Below, one piece after another: positions 43,749-52,952 of a DNA stretch of 64,000 nucleotides (position 1 is the stretch's first letter; every line of letters begins with the position of its first letter). The notes under the pieces are model-generated. The model made no database searches and had not been told where the DNA came from. It was given only the letters and a program-made list of their open reading frames with translations. Source of the stretch: Rhizobiales bacterium 62-17 (lineage in GTDB: Bacteria; Pseudomonadota; Alphaproteobacteria; Rhizobiales; Beijerinckiaceae); the NCBI GenBank assembly GCA_001898965.1, contig MKVW01000004.1, forward strand, positions 599,307 to 663,306, written 5' to 3'. Made by a program: the position numbers and the translations under genes.

Positions 43749-44078
43749 ATGATTCAAGTCACCTTCATCACCAACGACAACAAAACGGTCAGCGCGCCGG
43801 AAAACAGCAATCTGCTGCGCGTCTCCTTGCGTGAACAAGGCGGCATTCCGTTCAAATGCGGCGGCGGTATCTGCGGCACCTGTCGCTGCCGCATCGAAAG
43901 CGGCCTCAATCACACCGATGCCGTCAAGCCGAAGGAACGCAAACATCTGAGCGAAGACGATCTGCAGCAAGGCTATCGCATGGCCTGCCAGACGTTTCTG
44001 AACGGCGACGTCAGCGTCTCCTGGATCCCGCTCGCCGAGCGCCGCCCTGCCGCGCGACCGGCCGCGACGGAGCCCTGA
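43749..44078 (+). CDS. [2Fe-2S] ferredoxin (second)
   Basis: 109 residues. Cys37-x4-Cys42-x2-Cys45...Cys80 (KCGGGICGTCRC and RMACQTF), with the same 34-residue gap before the last Cys as the first ferredoxin. The two are paralogues but differ greatly elsewhere. Starts 14 bp after the 102-residue protein and ends 4 bp before the nadX-like gene, so translation is tightly linked. Confidence 0.9.
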   Translation: MIQVTFITNDNKTVSAPENSNLLRVSLREQGGIPFKCGGGICGTCRCRIESGLNHTDAVKPKERKHLSEDDLQQGYRMACQTFLNGDVSVSWIPLAERRPAARPAATEP

Positions 44079-44082
44079 TCCC

Positions 44083-44880
44083 ATGCGCATCGCCATTGTC
44101 GGCCTCGGCGCCGTCGGCAAGACCGTGGCCCGCAAGCTTGCCGATGGCCTGCCCGGCCTCACGCTCGCCGCCATCGCCGTCCGTGATCACGACAAAGCGC
44201 GGGCCTGGCTGAAGCAGGAAGGCATCGCCTGCCCGTTCGTGAACCTCGACGAACTGCCTGCCGTTTCCGATTTGGCGGTCGAATGCGCGCCACCCGCCGT
44301 TCTCGATCAGATCGTCGTGCCCATGCTGCGCGCCGGCAAACAGGTGATGGTGCTCAGCGCCAGCGCCCTGTTGCCCCGTACCGATCTGATTGATCTCGCC
44401 CGTGCCAGCGGCGGCCGGATCATCGTGCCCACCGGCGCGCTGGTCGGCTTCGATGCCGTCTCGGCAGCGGCCGAGGGCGCGATCGAGACCGTCGAGATCG
44501 TCACGCGCAAGCCGCCGAAGGGCCTGGCCGGCGCGCCTTATCTGGTCGAAAACGCCATCCATATCGATGGCATCACCGCGCCCCTCCGCGTTTTCAAAGG
44601 CAATGCGCGCCAAGCCGCCGTCGCTTTCCCGGCCAATGTCAATGTGATCGCCGCCCTGTCGCTCGCCGGCATCGGCCCGGAGCGGACCCAGGTCGAGGTC
44701 TGGGCCGATCCGACCCTAACGCGCAATTGCCATCAAATCCGGGTAGTGGCCGATTCCGCCAGCTTCTCCATGACCATGGAAAACATCCCCAGCGAGAACC
44801 CGGCGACCGGTCGCATCACCGCCCTTTCGGTGATCGCCGCCTTGCGCCGCCTGACCTCTCCCTTGGTGATCGGAACCTGA
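44083..44880 (+). CDS. Aspartate dehydrogenase-like protein (NadX/DUF108)
   Basis: 265 residues. The Rossmann N-terminus is MRIAIVGLGAVGKTVA. The DUF108 core contains FPANVNVIAALSLAGIG, WADPTLTRNCHQI and ENIPSENPATGRITALSVIAALR. NadX-type enzymes oxidise L-aspartate to iminoaspartate with NAD(P), or work in reverse. No nadA or nadC gene lies here, so a catabolic amine/imine step is more likely than NAD biosynthesis. It closes the ferredoxin operon; an inverted repeat (TGCCTG/CAGGCA) at 44885-44901 may end it. Confidence 0.9.
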   Translation: MRIAIVGLGAVGKTVARKLADGLPGLTLAAIAVRDHDKARAWLKQEGIACPFVNLDELPAVSDLAVECAPPAVLDQIVVPMLRAGKQVMVLSASALLPRTDLIDLARASGGRIIVPTGALVGFDAVSAAAEGAIETVEIVTRKPPKGLAGAPYLVENAIHIDGITAPLRVFKGNARQAAVAFPANVNVIAALSLAGIGPERTQVEVWADPTLTRNCHQIRVVADSASFSMTMENIPSENPATGRITALSVIAALRRLTSPLVIGT

Positions 44881-45065
44881 TTTCTGCCTGTGCAACAGGC
44901 AAAACGATGCGAATAGCCAAGCGAATGCCCAGGCAAATACCTATGCAAAACGCCTTTGATCCATTGCAAGATTGAGACGGATCGCCACATCTGATTCGCT
45001 TGGCTTTCCGCGGTGAGACGGCTAGGCCTAATCCGAACGGTTGGGGTTTAAGCAGGTTAACGGTC

Positions 45066-45770
45066 ATGGCTTCGGGCATCGGATCTTTCAAACGCCGCGT
45101 CGGCGAGGAACATTCGTCGCTGCACGGGCAAGTCGTCTCGGAACTGCGTGAGGCTATCCTCACCGGACGGCTGAAGCCGGGTGAACGGCTGGTCGAAGGC
45201 CGGCTCGCCGATGAACTAGGCGTCTCCCGCAATCCGGTCCGTGAAGCGATCCGCGCGCTTGCCACCGAAGGCCTCGTCGAGGTCACGGCGCGGCGCGGCG
45301 CCTCGGTCGCCTCCATCTCCGATCGCGAAGCCCGCGAAATGATCGAAGTGCGCGCCTTGCTCGAAGGCCAGAATGCACGTCTGGCCGCCCGCCGCCAGGA
45401 CAAGGAAACCATCAAGCGGATCGAAGTCATTTTGAACAAAGGCAACAAGGCCGTTGCCGCCGGACAATATGACCAGCTTTTCGATCTCAACCAGCAGTTT
45501 CACACCGAGCTGGCCAATGCCGGGCAGAACCGTGTGCTGGGCGACATGCTGCAAAATCTGCGCGACCGCACCGCCACCCTTTTCTCGCCCCGCGACCCCG
45601 CCCGTCAGGCCCGCTCGTGGAACGAACATGCCGGCATTCTGCGCGCCATTGTCGCCGGCGATGAACGCGCCGCAGCTGAACTTGCCGCCGAACATGTGAT
45701 CCGCGCCGGCACCGATTTCCTGATGGGGCTCGATGGCATCGGCGATCTCCTCGCGACGACGAGTTCCTGA
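45066..45770 (+). CDS. GntR family (FCD) transcriptional regulator of the HDO cluster
   Basis: 234 residues from ATG 45066 (a start at 45000 is possible). The winged helix contains GRLADELGVSRNPVREAIRAL; the FCD domain follows (about 85-220) with FDLNQQFHTELANAG. It lies in the rightward arm, 185 bp after nadX. Members of this family recognise palindromes of the TTGTATAxxxTATACAA kind, so it is the best candidate to bind the two mirror operators at 42056 and 42191. Confidence 0.9.
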   Translation: MASGIGSFKRRVGEEHSSLHGQVVSELREAILTGRLKPGERLVEGRLADELGVSRNPVREAIRALATEGLVEVTARRGASVASISDREAREMIEVRALLEGQNARLAARRQDKETIKRIEVILNKGNKAVAAGQYDQLFDLNQQFHTELANAGQNRVLGDMLQNLRDRTATLFSPRDPARQARSWNEHAGILRAIVAGDERAAAELAAEHVIRAGTDFLMGLDGIGDLLATTSS

Positions 45771-45806
45771 AGTCCCGCCCTTTTCCCTGCCTCCAATGAG
45801 ATCATC

Positions 45807-46700
45807 ATGACCATGACGCAAGACATCGGCACCAAAGGCCCGCTGGTTTGGGGCGACATGGATCAACAGGCGCTCGATGCTGCTTATGATCAGGCCTATT
45901 GGGCGCCGAACCAGCAGATACTGGCCGATCGCCGTCAATCCCTGGCCGCCGATGCGCGGCGCTTCATTGCACCGCCGGTGCGTGTCGCCTATGGCAGCGC
46001 CGAGATCGAGAAGATCGACATCTATAAAGCCGATGCGGCGAAAGCGCCGGTGGCGATCTACATCCACGGCGGCGCCTGGCGCCGCGGCCGCGCGGCCGAC
46101 TTCGCCGGACAAGCCGAAATGTTCATGCGCGCTGGGGCGCATCACGCCGTGCTCGATTTCGACAATATCGATGAGCACGGCGGCGATCTCCTCGCCATGG
46201 CCGAGCAGGTGCGCCGCGCTGTCGCCTGGATCGGCAAGAATGCTGGGAGTTTCGGCGGCGATCCAGAGCGCATCTATCTCACCGGCCATTCTTCCGGCGC
46301 GCATCTTGGCGGCTGCATGCTGACCGCCGATTGGAGCCGTTTCGATCTCCCCCAGACCTTCATCAAGGGCGCGCTGCTCGGCAGCGGCATGTATGACCTG
46401 GCGCCGGTGCGGCTGTCGAAACGGTCCGAATATGTGAAATTCACCGACGAGACCGAAAGCGAGCTGTCGGCGATGCGCCATCTCGATCGCCTCGCCTGCC
46501 CGGTGGTGCTCGTCTACGGCACCAATGAATCACCGGAATTCATCCGCCAGACCCAGGAATTCGCCGCCGCCGTGAAAGCCGCCGGCAAGCCCGTCGAGCT
46601 GATCGTGGCGCCCAACTACAATCATTTCGAAATCGCCGAGACCCTCGGCAATCCCTATGGTGTGCTTGGCCGCGCCGCGCTGCGCCTCATGGCTAGATAA
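45807..46700 (+). CDS. Alpha/beta hydrolase, kynurenine formamidase/BD-FAE-like
   Basis: 297 residues. The oxyanion-hole motif YIHGGAWRRG and the nucleophile elbow GHSSGAHLGG (catalytic Ser) are clear; the acid and His are in the C-terminal VYGTNESPEF and NYNHFEI segments. The N-terminal MDQQALDAAYDQAYWAPN is typical of the formamidase-like branch. It is 36 bp after the GntR gene and so probably cotranscribed. It would hydrolyse an ester or amide made in this pathway. Confidence 0.88.
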   Translation: MTMTQDIGTKGPLVWGDMDQQALDAAYDQAYWAPNQQILADRRQSLAADARRFIAPPVRVAYGSAEIEKIDIYKADAAKAPVAIYIHGGAWRRGRAADFAGQAEMFMRAGAHHAVLDFDNIDEHGGDLLAMAEQVRRAVAWIGKNAGSFGGDPERIYLTGHSSGAHLGGCMLTADWSRFDLPQTFIKGALLGSGMYDLAPVRLSKRSEYVKFTDETESELSAMRHLDRLACPVVLVYGTNESPEFIRQTQEFAAAVKAAGKPVELIVAPNYNHFEIAETLGNPYGVLGRAALRLMAR

Positions 46701-46706
46701 CCTGTT

Positions 46707-47537
46707 TCACGACAGATAACGGCCGCCATTGATATGCAGGGTCTGGCCCGTGATGAAACGGGCACCCGATCCCAAGAGAAAAAAGATCGGCGCGACGATA
46801 TCGTCGGGCTCGGCGATGCGCTTGAGCGGAACGGCATCGCGCATCGCCTGCCCCCGCTCCGGACTGCCGAACCAATCGCTGACCGAAACGGAGGACGGTG
46901 CGGCGCCACTGCCTGTGCCGCCGGCCAGAAACGGCGTGAGGACAAGCCCCGGTGCCACCACATTGACGCGCACCGCCGGCGCGACCTCCTTGGCCAGCAC
47001 TTTAGCGAAAGCAATCAACCCGGCCTTGGAGGCGCTATAGGCGGCAAATCCAGGCTCGACATTCACGGCGAGACCGGACGAGATGAAAACGATCGATCCT
47101 GTGAACGGCTTCAAGCGTGGCAAAGCCGCTTTGGCGACGAGGAAAGCGCCGCGTAGATTGACGTCCTGCGTCCTGTCCCATTGCTCGGCCGAATGATCGA
47201 GCGTCGCCATCGGCCGCTCGCCGATGCCGCTGACATAGACGAGTCCGTCGATCTCCGGAAAGCGCTCACCGAGGCGCGCAAAAGCCTCAGCGATGGAAGC
47301 CGGATCGAGGACATCGACGGGCAGTGACAAGACATCGCCCGTCAGCGGCCGCTCGGCGATGGCCGCTTTCGTATCGAGGCCTATCACTTGAGCGCCAAGC
47401 GCCAGGGCCTGTTGGCACAATGTCGAGCCGATCCCGCCATTGCTGCCGACGACGACGAGACGAAATCCGGGCTGCAGCGACAGACGGCCGAAATCGATCG
47501 GCTGCGGATTCTCGACATTGAAAGAACGATCCGTCAT
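46707..47537 (-). CDS. Short-chain dehydrogenase/reductase (SDR)
   Basis: 276 residues from ATG 47537; the frame extends upstream into noise. The cofactor motif is VVVGSNGGIGSTLC, the active-site Ser in FISSGLAVN and Tyr-x3-Lys in AAYSASKAG. C-terminal FITGQTLHINGGRY is classic SDR. It lies 20 bp after the livF-like gene, so it belongs to the ABC transporter operon and probably oxidises or reduces the imported compound or a derivative. Confidence 0.92.
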   Translation of the reverse strand: MTDRSFNVENPQPIDFGRLSLQPGFRLVVVGSNGGIGSTLCQQALALGAQVIGLDTKAAIAERPLTGDVLSLPVDVLDPASIAEAFARLGERFPEIDGLVYVSGIGERPMATLDHSAEQWDRTQDVNLRGAFLVAKAALPRLKPFTGSIVFISSGLAVNVEPGFAAYSASKAGLIAFAKVLAKEVAPAVRVNVVAPGLVLTPFLAGGTGSGAAPSSVSVSDWFGSPERGQAMRDAVPLKRIAEPDDIVAPIFFLLGSGARFITGQTLHINGGRYLS

Positions 47538-47557
47538 CCTGCAACTCCAACTGAAAA

Positions 47558-48265
47558 CTAGAGATGGCCCTGCGCCGTCAGGCCCATGAGCTGCGTCAGC
47601 GCCTGTTCGTCGGCGGCAAGATCGGCGCTGGTGCCGTTGTGAACGATCTGACCGCGATCCATGATGATGCATTGATCGGACAGGCTGAGCGCGATGTCAG
47701 CACGCTGTTCCACCAATACGATGGCGAGATTGCCGCTGGTGCTCAGCGATTTGATCGCATCCACCAATTGCTCGACGACAATAGGCGCCAGACCCTCCGA
47801 TGGTTCGTCCATCAACAACAGTTTCGGATTGGAGCTGAGAGCACGCGCGATCGACAGCATCTGCTGCTCGCCGCCCGACAGTTTGCCAGCCGGATTGGCG
47901 ATCCGTCGCCCCAGTGACGGAAACAATTCCAGAATGCGCTTTTCCGTCCAAAAGCCCGGACGGGCCGCGACAAGAATATTCTCGCGCACCGTCAGACTTG
48001 GAAACACTTCGCGCGCTTGCGGCACATAGCCGATGCCGGCATGGGCGCGGTGATGAATGGAGCGCCCCGACAAATCCTCGCCATCCAACACGATAGAGCC
48101 GGAATGGCGCAGCGCCCGGCCAACCAGCAATTCCAGCAAGGTCGATTTGCCGACGCCATTGCGCCCAAGGATGGCAAGGCTGATCGAACGGGGCACCGTT
48201 AGCGATAGGTTTTCGACAATGGTGGTCTGACCCCAGCCACCGGTGAGTGCGGTCACCTCAAGCAT
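47558..48265 (-). CDS. Branched-chain amino acid-type ABC ATPase (LivF-like)
   Basis: 235 residues. Walker A LGRNGVGKSTLLEL, signature LSGGEQQM and Walker B LLMDEPSEGLAP match LivF. It overlaps livG by 8 bp. With LivG it forms the ATPase pair energising import through LivH and LivM. Confidence 0.92.
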   Translation of the reverse strand: MLEVTALTGGWGQTTIVENLSLTVPRSISLAILGRNGVGKSTLLELLVGRALRHSGSIVLDGEDLSGRSIHHRAHAGIGYVPQAREVFPSLTVRENILVAARPGFWTEKRILELFPSLGRRIANPAGKLSGGEQQMLSIARALSSNPKLLLMDEPSEGLAPIVVEQLVDAIKSLSTSGNLAIVLVEQRADIALSLSDQCIIMDRGQIVHNGTSADLAADEQALTQLMGLTAQGHL

Positions 48266-49040
48266 GGGCTTTTCCGGATTCGAAACGTTGATGACCGGAC
48301 TTGCCGAGATAGACCGAGCGGACCTGCTCCGAAGCCATCACCACATCGGGTGCGCCGCTGGCAATCACCTGCCCCTCCGCCAACACGGTCATCGTGCGGG
48401 CGAAGCGCTGCACGATCTGCATGTCATGCTCGATCAAAAGGATGGTGATGTCCTCGCCCAACCGATCGATCGCATGGATCAAAAGCGGCACTTCAACGCT
48501 CGGCACACCGGCGGCCGGCTCGTCGAGCAACAGAACACGCGGTTCCAGCGCCAGCGCGATGCCAAGCTCCACGAGCCGCTGCCGGCCATAAGCAATGGTC
48601 GCGACCGGGCGTCCCGCATCCGCGCTCAGCCCCAGCATGTCGAGAATGGCCTCGACCTGCCCGATGATCGGCTTCTGGCCTGATGTACGGCCCAGCATCC
48701 GCTGACTTGTTCCACGCGCTTCGCTGCATGCCAGAAAGATATTCTGGAACACGCTCAGATGTGGAAAGAGACTGTTCACCTGAAAGGTGCGCACCAATCC
48801 CTGCTTGACCCTCTGCGCGGCCGACACCGTCGTGATGTCACGGCCGAACAATTCGATCGTTCCCGAGTTCGCGGCAATGGCGCCGGAAATCAGCCCGACC
48901 AGCGTTGTCTTGCCCGCGCCATTGGGACCGATCAAGGCGTGGCGCGCGCCGCGCGGCAGTTCGAGATCGACATTCCGCGTCACGGCGAAACCGCCATAGT
49001 TCTTGCAGAGCGAACGCACGACGAGCGCCGGTTCGGTCAT
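48258..49040 (-). CDS. Branched-chain amino acid-type ABC ATPase (LivG-like)
   Basis: 260 residues from ATG 49040, overlapping the livM stop (ATGA). Walker A GPNGAGKTTLVGL and Walker B VLLLDEPAAGVP are visible. The signature motif is degenerate (YGRQRLVELG where LSxGQ is usual), a feature also seen in other LivG proteins. Confidence 0.9.
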   Translation of the reverse strand: MTEPALVVRSLCKNYGGFAVTRNVDLELPRGARHALIGPNGAGKTTLVGLISGAIAANSGTIELFGRDITTVSAAQRVKQGLVRTFQVNSLFPHLSVFQNIFLACSEARGTSQRMLGRTSGQKPIIGQVEAILDMLGLSADAGRPVATIAYGRQRLVELGIALALEPRVLLLDEPAAGVPSVEVPLLIHAIDRLGEDITILLIEHDMQIVQRFARTMTVLAEGQVIASGAPDVVMASEQVRSVYLGKSGHQRFESGKAHA

Positions 49041-50032
49041 GGCGACGTCTCCTTGCGTTGGCCCGAGATCAGGCTTGTGAGGCGCTCGACAATGCCGATG
49101 ACACCGTTCTGGCCCAACAGCACCACGACAACCAGAAAGGCACCGATGACGAACATCCAGTGATACGGATTCCAATCGGACGCCAGATTGCGCAAAACGA
49201 TATAAAGTGCGCCGCCGACGAGCCCGCCATAGATATTGCCGACGCCGCCGAGCACCAGCATCACCAGCGCATTGATGGAGAGATCGACGGACAGAACATC
49301 GAGCCCGACGAAACCTGTCGCCTGCGCCGACAAGGCACCGGCAATCCCCGCGATGAAAGCGCTGATCGTATAGACCCGCACCAGATGGCCGGTGACGGGA
49401 GCACCGATCAGGTTCATGCGTAGCGGATTCTCACGAATACCCTGCAAGGCCAGGCCAAAAGGCGAAGCGACGAGCGAGCGCGTCAGCAGGAACAGGACGA
49501 AGAGCCAGGCGAGCGTGTAAAAATAAGCCGTCTGACCATAGATCGACCAACGGAAAATCCCGAACACCGGCTGGTAGCGTAGATCGCCCAGGCCGTTCTC
49601 GCCACCCGTGAGCCATCCCAGCTTATTGGCCGCCTCGAACATCACGGCGCCGAGCGCCAGAGTCACCATCATCAACGGCAGGCCGGTCAGGCGCAGCAAC
49701 AGAGGCCCGATCACGAGCGCCAGCACCGCAGCCGCTGCCCCGCCCAGAAAGGTGGCAGTGATCGGCTCCTGATAGCCAGCCAAGGACAGAAGCGCCGTCA
49801 CATAGGCGCCAAGCCCGAAGAAAGCGGCGTGCCCCAAGGTGACGATGCCGGCAAAGCTCAGGATCAGCCCCAGCGACATGGCGAAGAGCGCCATGATCAG
49901 CACGTGGGTGGCGAACGACAGGCTGGTCGGAAACAGAAAGAAAGCCGCGATCGGACACAACCAGAACAGGATTTCCAGCAGACCGAACCGATTGCGCTCG
50001 GCGGCATTGTAGAAGGCGCGATCGACGCTCAC
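49037..50032 (-). CDS. Branched-chain amino acid-type ABC permease (LivM-like)
   Basis: 331 residues with a GTG start overlapping the livH stop. About nine membrane helices. LivM motifs are GIVTLGHAAFFGLGAYV and the EAA-like segment ALQGIRENPLRMNLIG. The C-terminus VLGGVGNIYGGLVGGAL is typical. Confidence 0.92.
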   Translation of the reverse strand: MSVDRAFYNAAERNRFGLLEILFWLCPIAAFFLFPTSLSFATHVLIMALFAMSLGLILSFAGIVTLGHAAFFGLGAYVTALLSLAGYQEPITATFLGGAAAAVLALVIGPLLLRLTGLPLMMVTLALGAVMFEAANKLGWLTGGENGLGDLRYQPVFGIFRWSIYGQTAYFYTLAWLFVLFLLTRSLVASPFGLALQGIRENPLRMNLIGAPVTGHLVRVYTISAFIAGIAGALSAQATGFVGLDVLSVDLSINALVMLVLGGVGNIYGGLVGGALYIVLRNLASDWNPYHWMFVIGAFLVVVVLLGQNGVIGIVERLTSLISGQRKETSP

Positions 50033-50907
50033 GATTTCCTCCGCAGCGGGCTGCCTTCGATCTGCGCCAGCAGATACAGGATCACGAAAACATAGATGAT
50101 GAAGGCGCCATAGGTCGGGAAGAAGTAACGCCCAGCGGTATCGACGACACCCACCGCGATGGAGATGGCGGCGGCGCTGCGCATATTGCCGAAGCCCGAC
50201 AGGGCCACGACGATCATGATGATGATGAGATATTTGAACGGATAAAGCGGCTCGAGCGGCAGCATGCCATAGCCGACCGCACCGCCAAGCGCGGCGAGGC
50301 CGCTGCCCAGCGCGAAGGCAAGCGTAAACAGCCGTGAGACATCAATGCCCGCCGCCTGCGCCATCGAAGGATTATCGACGGCGGCACGCAGGCCGGCGCC
50401 GAACATCGTCCAATTGAAGATCGCCCAAAGCGCCACGACGACAGCAAGCCCCACCGCCACGACGAAAAGTCGGTACATCTGCACGTCACGTCCCAGCAGT
50501 TCGACCGTGCCGGACAGGGTCGCCGGCAATTGCGAGGGCACGACGTTGGGGCCGAACAGAAAATTCAGCGAAGCAACGGTGATGAAAGCGAGGCCAATCG
50601 TCAGCAACACCTGATCGAGCTCGGATTTACGGTAGATTTGGCGATAAATGCCGCGTTCGACGATCAGGCTCAGCACGGCTACGCTAAGGGTGGCGACCAC
50701 CACGGCCAGATAAAAGTTGAGTTTGTAAGACGAGACCAAAGCCGTGCAGAGATAGCCGCCGATGGCGGCGAAGGCGCCATGCGCCAGATTGATCACCCGC
50801 ATCAGGCCCATGGTGATCACGAGCCCGATCGAGATCAGGAAGATCACCATCCCGTAAGAGACGCCGTAGATGGCGATGAAGGTCAGCGACGAAACAAGAT
50901 AATCCAT
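50029..50907 (-). CDS. Branched-chain amino acid-type ABC permease (LivH-like)
   Basis: 292 residues, about eight helices. LivH hallmarks are GLMRVINLAHGAFAAIGGYL near the start and AAVDNPSMAQAAGIDVSRLF (EAA loop). It follows the binding-protein gene by 75 bp and overlaps livM. Confidence 0.92.
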   Translation of the reverse strand: MDYLVSSLTFIAIYGVSYGMVIFLISIGLVITMGLMRVINLAHGAFAAIGGYLCTALVSSYKLNFYLAVVVATLSVAVLSLIVERGIYRQIYRKSELDQVLLTIGLAFITVASLNFLFGPNVVPSQLPATLSGTVELLGRDVQMYRLFVVAVGLAVVVALWAIFNWTMFGAGLRAAVDNPSMAQAAGIDVSRLFTLAFALGSGLAALGGAVGYGMLPLEPLYPFKYLIIIMIVVALSGFGNMRSAAAISIAVGVVDTAGRYFFPTYGAFIIYVFVILYLLAQIEGSPLRRKS

Positions 50908-50982
50908 CGTGCCTTCCGGTGAGATGGAATACGGGATGCGAAGGATCGGGCGATACCGGCAAAGGCATCGCCCGGATCAGCT

Positions 50983-52158
50983 TCACAGTTTGGGCACACC
51001 GACCTTTTCATAGGTCTTGACGAGTACGTTGGTCAGCTTGCCATCGACCTTCTGCACCTGCCGCACATAGATGTTGTGGATCATCTCGCGGGTGTCCGGG
51101 TCGATCTGCTTGGGGCCGCTCGGGCTGTTCCAGCTAAAGCCTTTCACGGCGGTCATGGCCGCATCGGGATCGAACTTGCCCTTCTGCACTTCCACCATGC
51201 GATAGATCAGCCGGATGCCGTCATAAGGCGAAACGTTGTTGACGCCGATCGCATGGTTGGCGCCGAACTTTTCCGCCATGACTTTCTTCAGCGCGACATT
51301 CTCCGGATTGGTCAGCCCGCCCGCATAGAAAATCGACGTATAAACGCCGATGATATTGTCGTTATAGGACGGCAGATCGGGATCATCCGTTTCGGCGATG
51401 CCGATGATCATCGCCGTCTTGGTCACGCCACGGGCCGCGAGCGCATTGAAGAAACCGATCGCCGGCGCGCCGTTCGGCAGGAAGGTCGCGACGATATCGG
51501 GCTTGGCATTGGCGATACGCTCGGCGAAAGCCGCGAAATCGACCGTGTTCAGAGGAATGCGATCCGCCGCGACGATCTCGCCACCGCGCTCCTTGAAGCG
51601 CTTGGTGAAGGCTTCCTGCACGTCATGTCCCGGCGCATAGTCCGCCACCGCGATATAGGCGCGCTTCTTGCCGTTATCGGCGGCAAAATCCGCTTGGATG
51701 ATGGCGGGCTGCCAGAGGTTCTGTCCCGCGCGCACGAACCACGGCGACATTTTCAACAGCGGCGGCGAAGCGGCGACCGACAGCACCGACGGCGTCTTGG
51801 TTTCATTGATCACCGGCGCGACCGCCGCCGCCTCAGGCGACAAGAAGAAGCCGGTCAGGATCGACACGCCGTCCTTGACGATGAGCTGTTCGGCCAGGCT
51901 CTTGGCGAGCGCCGGGTTCGAGCCGCCGATGTCCTTGTAGACGAATTCAATGGTCTGGCTGCCCGACTTGGTGCCGTACTGCGCTACATAGGCATCGATC
52001 GACTCGCGCAACTGCTTGCCGGCCAAAGCGTAAGGGCCGGTGAACTGGCCGATCACCCCCACTTTGACGGTTTGCGCCGCGACGCCGGACAAAGACGCCA
52101 AAGCCCCCGCCACGGCCAATGCACCCGCGACGAGGTGCGTTCTGAAACGCTTAGACAT
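50983..52158 (-). CDS. Branched-chain amino acid-type ABC substrate-binding protein (LivJ-like)
   Basis: 391 residues with a signal peptide (LVAGALAVAGALASLSGVAAQ). The type I periplasmic-binding fold is shown by VKVGVIGQFTGPYALAGKQL at the start and LSPEAAAVAPVINETKTPS. Many such proteins bind aromatic acids or amides rather than amino acids, so the ligand is open. It is the first gene of the transporter block, with a putative operator 31 bp upstream. Confidence 0.92.
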   Translation of the reverse strand: MSKRFRTHLVAGALAVAGALASLSGVAAQTVKVGVIGQFTGPYALAGKQLRESIDAYVAQYGTKSGSQTIEFVYKDIGGSNPALAKSLAEQLIVKDGVSILTGFFLSPEAAAVAPVINETKTPSVLSVAASPPLLKMSPWFVRAGQNLWQPAIIQADFAADNGKKRAYIAVADYAPGHDVQEAFTKRFKERGGEIVAADRIPLNTVDFAAFAERIANAKPDIVATFLPNGAPAIGFFNALAARGVTKTAMIIGIAETDDPDLPSYNDNIIGVYTSIFYAGGLTNPENVALKKVMAEKFGANHAIGVNNVSPYDGIRLIYRMVEVQKGKFDPDAAMTAVKGFSWNSPSGPKQIDPDTREMIHNIYVRQVQKVDGKLTNVLVKTYEKVGVPKL

Positions 52159-52188
52159 GCCAACCCTCCCTCTTAGTCCGATACTTCA

Positions 52189-52211
52189 TGCAGAAAATAA
52201 ATTTTCGTGCA
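52189..52211. promoter_or_regulatory. Putative GntR operator, copy 1
   Basis: A 23 bp imperfect palindrome, TGCAGAAAATAA followed by ATTTTCGTGCA, between the GntR and LivJ genes. A very similar sequence sits 1.2 kb away in front of the DUF1857-type gene. Confidence 0.5.
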
Positions 52212-52226
52212 AACTATTGCCCTGCT

Positions 52227-52940
52227 TTAGCTACCCGTTTGCAGGTCGACCACATTGCGCGTGGTCAACATCAGATGTTCCTTCAGCAGCGCCACGGCGA
52301 GCTCGGTCTGGCGACCGACAGCGGCCTCCATCAACCGGCGATGCTCGTCCTGCGTGTTGCGCGGCTTGACGCGATTGCGAGCCGAAAAGCGGCGATAGCG
52401 TTCCGCCTGATCGAACAGGCTCGAACAGGTGGCGATCAGGCGCACGGAACTGGCGGCGGAAACGAGCGCCATATGAAAGCCCTTATGGCGGATGGTCCAT
52501 TCCTCGTTCCAATGCGCCTCTTCGCGGGCGATCTTTTCCTCGATCCGCTCGAGCTGATGATGGGCGGCAACGATGCGCCCTTCCCACTCGTCGGTTCCCG
52601 CCGCGATCGATTGCGCGAACGCCGCCGGTTCCGCCACGAGGCGAAAGCTGGTGATGTCATGTAGATCGGAGGGCGACATGGCGGCCGCGCGAAAGCCGCG
52701 ATGATCGTCGGCCGTCACCAGGCCTTCGGCCACCAGCCGATTGAGGGCTTCGCGCAAAGGGCTGCTGGAGAAGGAATATTCCTTCTGCAGAACCTCGATC
52801 CGCAGCTTCTCGCCGGGTGCGATTTCACCGCGTAGAATCTGATGCCGGAGAATGCGAAACGCCTGCTCCGAGAGCGGCGGCGCCTTCTCACTGCGCTCGA
52901 CCGAGAGACTGCGGGCACTTTCGGTGTCGATGATGCTCAT
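52227..52940 (-). CDS. GntR family (FCD) transcriptional regulator
   Basis: 237 residues. The DNA-binding domain has LRIEVLQKEYSFSSSPLREALNRLVAEGLV; the FCD domain contains HKGFHMALVSAASS and LKEHLMLTT. It resembles CsiR-type repressors. It sits between the DUF1857-type gene and the transporter operon on the same strand, and both flanking gaps carry a matching palindrome, so it is probably the local, autoregulated repressor. Confidence 0.9.
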   Translation of the reverse strand: MSIIDTESARSLSVERSEKAPPLSEQAFRILRHQILRGEIAPGEKLRIEVLQKEYSFSSSPLREALNRLVAEGLVTADDHRGFRAAAMSPSDLHDITSFRLVAEPAAFAQSIAAGTDEWEGRIVAAHHQLERIEEKIAREEAHWNEEWTIRHKGFHMALVSAASSVRLIATCSSLFDQAERYRRFSARNRVKPRNTQDEHRRLMEAAVGRQTELAVALLKEHLMLTTRNVVDLQTGS

Positions 52941-52952
52941 GGCAGCACAGCC

